Part shown: positions 1 through 4,955 of the stretch, one piece after another
Layout of the letters: each line of letters starts with the position of its first letter
Numbering within the stretch: position 1 is the first letter of the stretch
From: Spirochaetaceae bacterium
GTDB taxonomy: Bacteria; Spirochaetota; Spirochaetia; Treponematales; Breznakiellaceae
Assembly (NCBI GenBank): GCA_031258335.1
Contig: JAIRMY010000003.1
Span: forward strand, 1 to 6,090
Direction: 5' to 3'
Length of the DNA: 6,090 nt
Notes under the pieces: generated by a model
What the model was told of the DNA's origin: nothing
Seen by the model: the letters and a program-made list of their open reading frames with translations, nothing else
The model's database searches: none
Made by a program: the position numbers and the translations under genes

Positions 1-311
1 AAGATGACCGCGACTTCGGTATCCGCGGACAAAAGCCGGGCAAGCTGCTCATCCTCATGCGCCGCCAGCCTCTTCTTCCGCGTAGCGCCAAACGCGCAGA
101 CCCGCGCATTAACCAGCCTGAGAGTCTTTACCTCTCTGAAATAATCGGCATCCTTTGGGTTGCTTCCGGGGTTTCCCGCCTCTATCCATGAAACGCCAAG
201 CTCGTCCAGCGCTTCGGTTATCGCCAGTTTATCACGTACTGAAAAGCTAATTCCCTCTCCCTGCGCCCCGTCGCGCAGGGTATTATCAAATATTTCAACA
301 TCTTGCGTCAT
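1..311 (-). CDS. cimA: Citramalate synthase-type enzyme (LeuA/CimA family), N-terminal fragment
   Basis: The 5' end of a gene running off the left edge; about 103 residues are visible. Residues 9-24 carry the family signature DNTLRDGAQGEGISFS, in which R13-D14-G-x-Q17 corresponds to the catalytic arginine and the metal-binding aspartate of the 2-isopropylmalate/homocitrate/citramalate synthase TIM barrel. Residues 44-54 read EAGNPGSNPKD, close to the E-G-G-W-P-G-S-N-P-K-D block typical of the citramalate synthase branch. The known role of that branch is condensing acetyl-CoA with pyruvate to (R)-citramalate in the cytoplasm, the first step of the pyruvate route to isoleucine. The ATG at 311 is chosen because GGAGGAG lies 11 nt upstream and the signature begins soon after. 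The visible part cannot strictly separate citramalate synthase from a related acyltransferase. The gene follows the receiver gene by 48 nt, but a functional link to signalling is not evident. Confidence 0.85.
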   Translation of the reverse strand, partial: MTQDVEIFDNTLRDGAQGEGISFSVRDKLAITEALDELGVSWIEAGNPGSNPKDADYFREVKTLRLVNARVCAFGATRKKRLAAHEDEQLARLLSADTEVAVI

Positions 312-322
312 AATATTTACAT

Positions 323-329
323 CTCCTCC
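323..329 (-). promoter_or_regulatory. Ribosome binding site of the cimA-type gene
   Basis: On the minus strand this reads GGAGGAG, a near-perfect Shine-Dalgarno sequence 11 nt before the ATG at 311. It fixes the start. It lies only 8 nt downstream of the poly-G tract, so length changes in that tract would alter the immediate upstream context of this site without changing the SD-ATG spacing. Confidence 0.8.
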
Positions 330-337
330 ACCGGCTG

Positions 338-351
338 CCCCCCCCCCCCCC
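338..351. repeat. Homopolymer of 14 C (14 G on the coding strand)
   Basis: An uninterrupted mononucleotide run lies inside the 48-nt gap between the receiver stop (360-362) and the cimA start (311). It begins 8 nt after the receiver stop and ends 8 nt before the cimA Shine-Dalgarno. Runs of this length are prone to slipped-strand mispairing, and in several bacteria, including Treponema, poly-G tracts near genes vary in length and tune expression. Being intergenic, it cannot frameshift either neighbour; any effect would be on transcription, mRNA structure or translation initiation. A sequencing or assembly error in the exact length is also quite possible. Confidence 0.9.
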
Positions 352-359
352 GTACCGCG

Positions 360-770
360 TCAGCGTTTGGCGCCGTATTTTACCTCCATGAATACGCTGT
401 AAATCTTATCACGCAGGTTTACCGCGTTTATCGGCTTTACGATATAGCCTTTTGCGCCGAGTTTGGTAGCCTTTGAAACATTCATAAGCTGGGAGTTGGA
501 GCTTATCATTAAAACAGGTATATCTTTCAGTTCTTCTTTGTTTTTCAGATAAGCCAAGAAATCAAGTCCCGACAATTCGCCCGGTAATTGTAAATCCAGC
601 AGAATTAAATCGGTTTTTTTTGAGTTTAGAATCACATTTGCCGCGGCTATAGACTTTGCAAGATGAACCTCGTAAGTATCGCCCAAAATCTCGTTGATAA
701 GCGTAAGTATTTCAGGCGAATCGTCAACGGCGACTATCGTATACTTTGAATTTTTACTTTTCTCCGGCAT
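360..770 (-). CDS. Stand-alone response regulator receiver protein
   Basis: A 136-residue protein consisting of one receiver domain and nothing else. Visible landmarks are the acidic pair D16-D17 after a hydrophobic strand (YTIVAVDD), the phosphoacceptor D59 in LILLDLQLPG, S90 as the conserved Ser/Thr at the end of strand 4 (VLMISS), and the K112-P113 pair in the strand 5 loop (GYIVKP). All residues needed for phosphorylation are present. There is no DNA-binding, GGDEF, EAL or other output domain, so it should act by protein contact or as a phosphate shuttle or sink, as CheY- or Spo0F-like proteins do. The ATG at 770 is preferred over an in-frame ATG at 887 because GAGGGG lies 7 nt upstream and the receiver fold begins directly after; the longer start would add 39 residues unrelated to the domain, buried in the kinase gene. 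Its start overlaps the kinase stop by 17 nt, implying coupled translation and a shared pathway. Confidence 0.93.
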   Translation of the reverse strand: MPEKSKNSKYTIVAVDDSPEILTLINEILGDTYEVHLAKSIAAANVILNSKKTDLILLDLQLPGELSGLDFLAYLKNKEELKDIPVLMISSNSQLMNVSKATKLGAKGYIVKPINAVNLRDKIYSVFMEVKYGAKR

Positions 771-3648
771 ATAAAAACCCCTCAATCTTTTGTTTTGCAA
801 TATCGTAATCAAAATCCGCCGCCAGGCGGGATAATTCGCCGATAAAACCGTCGGTTTTATCATCAAACGACAGTTTACATAATTCACCGCATATTTCGTT
901 CACTGAATTGGCGTACCCGGTTTCCAGTGCGGTTTTCAATTCCTCCAGTTTATTCAAAAGAAAAGCCGCGTTTCCCGCGTCTGTTTTGAAATCGCTTTGC
1001 CGCCGCCGGGCCGCTCCGTCTGGTTTTACCGCGGCGGGGAGCGCATCAAAGAACGCCTTACATTCTTCGACGAACGGTTTAGTTTCGTTTACGCAGGTTT
1101 CAGAAAAGCCCGAATTTGCCGTTTTAGCGTCCGCCGATGCAAACTCAAGTTTCTTGGCCCATTCCGACAGGGACTTTACGCCGAGCGTGGCAAAAACCCC
1201 TTTTAGCGCATGAACTTTTATATTATATGCGTTAATGTCTTTTTTTTCAAGAATTTCAGGCAGGGCGAGGGTTGACGCGGCAAAACCCGAACAGTACTGT
1301 TTTATGACTTTGATATACGCGGCGGCGCTGCCGGTATGGGTTATCCCGTCTTCCAAATCAATTTCTTTAACACCGCGTAGTTGCTCAAAAACAGGATAGC
1401 CGGAATCTTTGCCGCCCTTATCCGGTTTTTTTACGGAGTACTCTATTTTTTCTGGCGGGAGCCACAGCGCCAATTTGGCGTTCAGGGTTTTTGCTTCTAT
1501 AGGTTTGCTTATAGAATCATTCATCCCCGCGGCGATAAATTCTTCACGGGCTCCTATTACCGCGTTTGCGCTTAAAGCTATGATGGGCATTTTGCCGAAC
1601 CATGGGTCTCCAGTTTTTTCCTCAAGCGCCCTTATACAACGCGCCGCGTCAATGCCGTCCATTTCAGGCATCATCTGATCCATGAATACAATGTCGTACT
1701 TTGTTTTTTTTGCCTTTTCCAGCGCTTCCATGCCGCTCAACACGGCATCCGCCTCTATGTTGTGCAGCGCGAGAAAACCGGACGCTACGGTAAGATTTTC
1801 CGGCATATCATCAACGACAAGCGCTTTAACGCGCTCGTCTTTCTTTACCGTCACAAAATCACAGTTTTTTGAGGCCTTGCGTAATTTTTCGACATTGAGC
1901 AGCGTGGGGTTGCCCTCGGTGAGCGGAAGCCGGACTGTAAATACTGAACCCTTGCCGTACTCACTCTCTACACTGATGCTGCCTTCCATCATGTCCACGA
2001 GCCTCTTGCATATAGCGAGCCCCAGCCCCGTCCCTACTATGCCGCGGTTTTTCCGCGCATCAAGCTGTTGAAACGCGCTGAACAACCTTGAAACCTCCTC
2101 TTTTTTGATGCCTATGCCGGTATCTTTTACCCGTATCTCTAAATAAGGCTTATCATTTTCTATTGTTTTAGTTACGTCTATATCAATGGAACCTTCGCGC
2201 GTATATTTGATTGAATTGCTGATAATATTTGTAAAAAGCTGACGCACACGAATTTCATCACCGTAAAGGACTTCTGGAATATCGCCTGCGATACGCGCGT
2301 TAAAGCTGATTCCTTTTTTTTCCGCGGCGAATTTAAGCATGGATGAGACCGTATCGACCAGCGTCCTGATGTTGTAATTCACGGGCAGAACTTCCAGCTT
2401 GCCCGCTTCTATCTTTGAAAAATCCAAAATATCGTTTATCAGCTTTAGCAGCGTTTTTGACATATTTTGTATTTCCCAGAAAAAATTCTTTTGTTGTTCG
2501 TTTAAGTTTTCAACCGGTATGAGTTCACTCATGCCTATGATAACATTCATCGGGGTGCGCAGTTCATGGCTCATAACCGCCAGAAAATCGCTTTTTGCCT
2601 TTGAAGCGGCTTCCGCCGCTTTTGCTTCGAGTTCGAGCATACGGTTTTCTTCGTTTGCCTTACGCGCCGCCATCTCGTGCTTGCGCAGTTCGCGAAGATC
2701 GTCAGCGTAAACAGCCACACGAAAATAATTTTTCCACGGCATTCTGACAAAAGTCGCCTCCAGCGGCGCCATTTCTCCGGAGCCAAGTATGCAGTTCCAT
2801 TCGGTTCTCACCGAGCCGTTTTCGAGCGCCGCTTTTATGAGACTCCTCCATTTGACTATACTCGGAACGCCGTCATCCTGAGTCTCTGCGCAGCGGTTGA
2901 AAAAATTATCCGTGCTTACCTCATCACTGTTCAAATCCAGGAGTTCCACAGTTTTTTTATTCCATCCGAGTAGCCGTCCTTTGGCTGTCCAGAGCATACA
3001 GGCAAGCGGAGTCGAATCGAGCATGAGCCTCGTCCTCTCCTCAGCCTCGGCGTTCCGCAGTTCCGTAGTGTCGTGGCATATCATGATTTCGCCGTCAAAT
3101 ACGCCGTTTTCAGTTATAGGCGCCAGTTGAATCGTATAAAACCTCTCGGCTGTATTTGCCGGGAATAATAATTTTGTATTTACGGTACAGGGCTCCATGC
3201 TGTCTCTTACTTTTTTGAATATACCGGCCGCCGATTTAACAAGCTCCTCGCCGCAAAAAGTACCGGCAACATATTCGAATGAACGTCCGTTTATAATGCC
3301 GAAGTTGTCTATGTTGATTAAGCGCAAAAATTCGTTGGTGCAGTACGCAAGGCATCCGTTTTCATCAAACATCAGAATCGCTATCTGGCTGTATTCCAGA
3401 AGCAGTTTCATGTATTTTTCTAGCTTTTTTTGTTCAACGGAACGCAAGTCGCCTATCAATTTATCCGTTTCCGCGGCAATTTCGGCGGTATCGATTTTTT
3501 TCCGCAATAGGTTTATACTGCGGTTCAACTGCTTGTTTTCGTTTTGAAGCCGCCTGATTGTACACAGCAGATCTTCACGGGAAGCCCCCTCATCAGGGGA
3601 ACCGCTTTCCGGCGGGATTAAGCTTGTTAAAGGCAGGTCAGTTTTCAT
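754..3648 (-). CDS. Soluble hybrid histidine kinase (PAS-PAS-HisKA-HATPase-REC-HPt)
   Basis: A 964-residue cytoplasmic multi-domain kinase without signal peptide or membrane segment. In order: a coiled coil at about 25-80; PAS-like regions at about 80-195 and 205-320; a helical linker rich in Ala, Glu and Lys at about 320-352; HisKA with H361 in SHELRTP; HATPase with N-box N478, G1 DTGIGI (509-514), F-box near 522-526 and G2 GTGLGLA (539-545); a receiver with D613-D614, phosphoacceptor D657 (FMDQMMPEMDG) and K715-P716; and an HPt domain with H813 in HALKG. All catalytic and phosphotransfer residues are intact, so an internal His361-Asp657-His813 relay is expected. The end (about 888-964) is an extra helical segment finishing in DFDYDIAKQKIEGFL, similar to tails on other hybrid kinases. 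It starts 6 nt after the FIST stop with only a weak purine-rich ribosome site, suggesting translational coupling. The likely partners are the FIST protein for input and the downstream receiver for output. The individual signal is unknown. Confidence 0.95.
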   Translation of the reverse strand: MKTDLPLTSLIPPESGSPDEGASREDLLCTIRRLQNENKQLNRSINLLRKKIDTAEIAAETDKLIGDLRSVEQKKLEKYMKLLLEYSQIAILMFDENGCLAYCTNEFLRLINIDNFGIINGRSFEYVAGTFCGEELVKSAAGIFKKVRDSMEPCTVNTKLLFPANTAERFYTIQLAPITENGVFDGEIMICHDTTELRNAEAEERTRLMLDSTPLACMLWTAKGRLLGWNKKTVELLDLNSDEVSTDNFFNRCAETQDDGVPSIVKWRSLIKAALENGSVRTEWNCILGSGEMAPLEATFVRMPWKNYFRVAVYADDLRELRKHEMAARKANEENRMLELEAKAAEAASKAKSDFLAVMSHELRTPMNVIIGMSELIPVENLNEQQKNFFWEIQNMSKTLLKLINDILDFSKIEAGKLEVLPVNYNIRTLVDTVSSMLKFAAEKKGISFNARIAGDIPEVLYGDEIRVRQLFTNIISNSIKYTREGSIDIDVTKTIENDKPYLEIRVKDTGIGIKKEEVSRLFSAFQQLDARKNRGIVGTGLGLAICKRLVDMMEGSISVESEYGKGSVFTVRLPLTEGNPTLLNVEKLRKASKNCDFVTVKKDERVKALVVDDMPENLTVASGFLALHNIEADAVLSGMEALEKAKKTKYDIVFMDQMMPEMDGIDAARCIRALEEKTGDPWFGKMPIIALSANAVIGAREEFIAAGMNDSISKPIEAKTLNAKLALWLPPEKIEYSVKKPDKGGKDSGYPVFEQLRGVKEIDLEDGITHTGSAAAYIKVIKQYCSGFAASTLALPEILEKKDINAYNIKVHALKGVFATLGVKSLSEWAKKLEFASADAKTANSGFSETCVNETKPFVEECKAFFDALPAAVKPDGAARRRQSDFKTDAGNAAFLLNKLEELKTALETGYANSVNEICGELCKLSFDDKTDGFIGELSRLAADFDYDIAKQKIEGFLYAGEK
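778..783 (-). promoter_or_regulatory. Ribosome binding site of the receiver gene
   Basis: GAGGGG on the minus strand, 7 nt before the ATG at 770 and located inside the last codons of the kinase gene. It decides the receiver start in favour of 770 rather than 887. Confidence 0.75.
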
Positions 3649-3654
3649 TTCTTT

Positions 3655-4818
3655 TCAAAACACGCACGCGATAAGCGAATAGTTATGAGCGCGGTTTACG
3701 AATTCACCGCTGTCATTTCTTACAGGGCATATTTCTCCGCCTGAATAACAAATTTGATACGGGGCGGCGTCGTCTATCGCATGGATGATTTTTTTTAATT
3801 CATCGTCGTTCTTTACCCCAAGCAGAATGTGGCGGACCAGGCATGAATAAAACAGAATGCCGTTAATATTTTTTTTGGAAGATATTTGCCTCAAGAGTTC
3901 GCCCGCCGTTTCCATTATGCCGTCGTAATTCAGGCTGCCTAGTGAAATCGTCTTTCCTTCGGGCATTTCGCTGCCGAATACAGCGTCGCCTTTATCGTTT
4001 ATGCTGTACAAAGCGCGGGCTATAGGGAGGCTTCCGTCGCCAAAGTTTATCATAAACGGAATCAAATACATAGAATCGTCATTTATATTCGACTCTGAAA
4101 AACCCTGCTTTTCCAAATAACTGGTGAAATCCATATCGTTTACCGTGTGAACATGGCACCCTTTGGATTTTGTGATTATTCCGTACTGCTTTTGAAGACT
4201 ATGCGTCGGTATGGATACCATGAAAAAATCCGGATGTACATCGCCTGACAAGAGTACCATAACGGCGGAATCCTTTTCCGCATCCCCGTTCAAAATGGTA
4301 AAATTGTTTCTGTGATCGGCGAAGGGGCTGCACGAAAGCGTACCAAAAACCGGCGTATTGCCCGCCGCCCTGAAAATCGCGTTGCCCATAGGGTAGCCGC
4401 CTAAAGTGGTAATCAGCGGCGGATAGGCCAGTACAAGTTCTGGCTTTCCCGGCAGTTTTTCGAGCCCTTCGGTATACGCTGAATAAATAACTTCATCGAC
4501 ATTTTCGGAATTTATCCTCCGGCTGCGTACAACGGAAAATTTTACATCATCCGATGTAAGCACTGAAACGCTGAACATCAGGGCGCTGAATACGCCCCGC
4601 GCCGCGCCCGCCCGTGTCGTTATGCCGGCAGTATCGAACGGCAATTTTTTTGATATTGCCGCCGCCGCGCCGGATTGCACGAATTCAGGATCGCAGGCAA
4701 TAAGCCCTATGGAATTTGCCGCCAAGTTATTTTTTAAGTCAAGCTGCTCCAGAATCTCGTTCACCGCGTCATCTATCTCGTCTATTTCTTCCGTGTACGC
4801 CGTCAACATTTTTATCAT
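3655..4818 (-). CDS. FIST-domain sensory protein (FIST_N plus FIST_C), NosP-like candidate
   Basis: A 387-residue protein with no signal peptide or membrane helices, hence cytoplasmic. The FIST N-terminal domain covers roughly residues 35-200 and the FIST C-terminal domain roughly 225-370, ending in the characteristic block YSGGEICPV (358-366) followed by NRAHNYSLIACVF at the very C-terminus. FIST proteins are established as signal-input proteins, first proposed to bind small ligands. One subgroup, NosP, binds haem, senses nitric oxide and inhibits a co-transcribed hybrid kinase. The length matches NosP proteins, and the next gene 6 nt downstream encodes a hybrid kinase, so a NosP-like role is a reasonable inference. 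Several histidines could ligate haem (for example H169, H195, H222, H224, H330, H346 and H378), but none can be assigned from sequence alone. The ATG at 4818 is chosen because AGAGGAG lies 6 nt upstream; a second in-frame ATG lies three codons later. A promoter at 4911-4939 probably drives this and the following genes. Confidence 0.88.
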   Translation of the reverse strand: MIKMLTAYTEEIDEIDDAVNEILEQLDLKNNLAANSIGLIACDPEFVQSGAAAAISKKLPFDTAGITTRAGAARGVFSALMFSVSVLTSDDVKFSVVRSRRINSENVDEVIYSAYTEGLEKLPGKPELVLAYPPLITTLGGYPMGNAIFRAAGNTPVFGTLSCSPFADHRNNFTILNGDAEKDSAVMVLLSGDVHPDFFMVSIPTHSLQKQYGIITKSKGCHVHTVNDMDFTSYLEKQGFSESNINDDSMYLIPFMINFGDGSLPIARALYSINDKGDAVFGSEMPEGKTISLGSLNYDGIMETAGELLRQISSKKNINGILFYSCLVRHILLGVKNDDELKKIIHAIDDAAPYQICYSGGEICPVRNDSGEFVNRAHNYSLIACVF

Positions 4819-4824
4819 ATCAAT

Positions 4825-4831
4825 CTCCTCT
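4825..4831 (-). promoter_or_regulatory. Ribosome binding site of the FIST gene
   Basis: AGAGGAG on the minus strand with 6 nt to the ATG at 4818. It is the strongest initiation signal in the signalling operon and selects the first of two nearby in-frame ATG codons. Confidence 0.8.
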
Positions 4832-4846
4832 ACACGCTTTGCAAAT

Positions 4847-4881
4847 TTCCCGCGTTAAACCTCGGCGGGAATACCCCCGCC
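4847..4881 (-). promoter_or_regulatory. Two competing inverted repeats in the predicted FIST-operon leader
   Basis: Reading along the minus-strand transcript, GGCGGG (4881-4876) can pair with CCCGCC (4869-4864) across a 6-nt loop. Then TTCCCGC (4871-4865) can pair with GCGGGAA (4853-4847) across an 11-nt loop. Both are perfect and share the same central bases, so only one can form at a time. The region lies between the predicted transcription start near 4904 and the Shine-Dalgarno at 4825-4831. No uridine tract follows either hairpin, so neither looks like an intrinsic terminator, and neither covers the ribosome site. The pairing is seen directly; a regulatory role is inference. Confidence 0.4.
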
Positions 4882-4890
4882 TTAGTCTCT

Positions 4891-4918
4891 TTGGATGCGA
4901 CAGTGGATTGAATATAGT
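4891..4918 (+). promoter_or_regulatory. Weak candidate promoter for xseA
   Basis: TTGGAT (4891-4896) and TATAGT (4913-4918) are 16 nt apart on the plus strand. The -10 is good (five of six) and the -35 poor (three of six). The start would fall near 4925, about 30 nt before the xseA ATG. Its -10 physically overlaps the -10 of the opposing operon promoter, so the two could interfere. It is the best arrangement I could see in the region, but it is not strong. Confidence 0.35.
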
Positions 4919-4939
4919 CTATACGGATAGGTTTTTCAA
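4911..4939 (-). promoter_or_regulatory. Sigma70-type promoter of the FIST-kinase-receiver operon
   Basis: On the minus strand, TTGAAA (plus coordinates 4934-4939) and TATATT (4911-4916) are separated by exactly 17 nt, each matching the consensus hexamer at five of six positions. A start near 4904 would give a leader of about 85 nt before the FIST ATG. No comparable promoter was noticed in the short gaps between the FIST, kinase and receiver genes, so this one probably serves all three and perhaps cimA. Confidence 0.65.
4913..4923. promoter_or_regulatory. 11-bp palindrome over the divergent -10 region
   Basis: TATAG-T-CTATA is a perfect inverted repeat around one central base. It overlaps the -10 elements of both predicted divergent promoters, a position typical of operators. 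The first eight bases (TATAGTCT) recur in the same orientation at 4944-4951, just before the xseA start, 31 bp away or about three helical turns. Part of the symmetry may simply reflect overlapping TATA-like -10 boxes. Confidence 0.35.
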
Positions 4940-4955
4940 GTTGTATAGTCTTAAT

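Noticed and set aside
160..402. Plus-strand 80-codon frame across the cimA start and the poly-C tract
   Set aside because: It is antisense to conserved cimA codons and reads the C-run as polyproline; there is no domain and no ribosome site.
771..887. Upstream in-frame ATG at 887 as the receiver start
   Set aside because: It adds 39 residues with no link to the receiver fold, lies inside the kinase gene and has a less convincing ribosome site than the GAGGGG ahead of 770.
1704..1711. Run of eight A on the coding strand in the kinase gene (and a similar run near 612-619 in the receiver gene) as programmed slippage sites
   Set aside because: Both fall in lysine-rich stretches with AAA codons, and both frames continue intact into complete domains, so no frameshift is needed.
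1682..2071. Plus-strand open frame of 129 codons inside the kinase gene
   Set aside because: It is antisense to the well-conserved HATPase and receiver parts of the kinase. Its Ser/Phe-rich translation shows no domain.
2571..2786. Minus-strand 71-codon frame overlapping the kinase in another register
   Set aside because: It is an out-of-frame reading of the kinase PAS-to-HisKA linker, with Trp/Arg-rich composition and no start signal.
4864..4881. GC-rich hairpin as an intrinsic terminator
   Set aside because: It lies between two divergent genes, where no transcript needs to end, and no T-run follows the stem on either strand.
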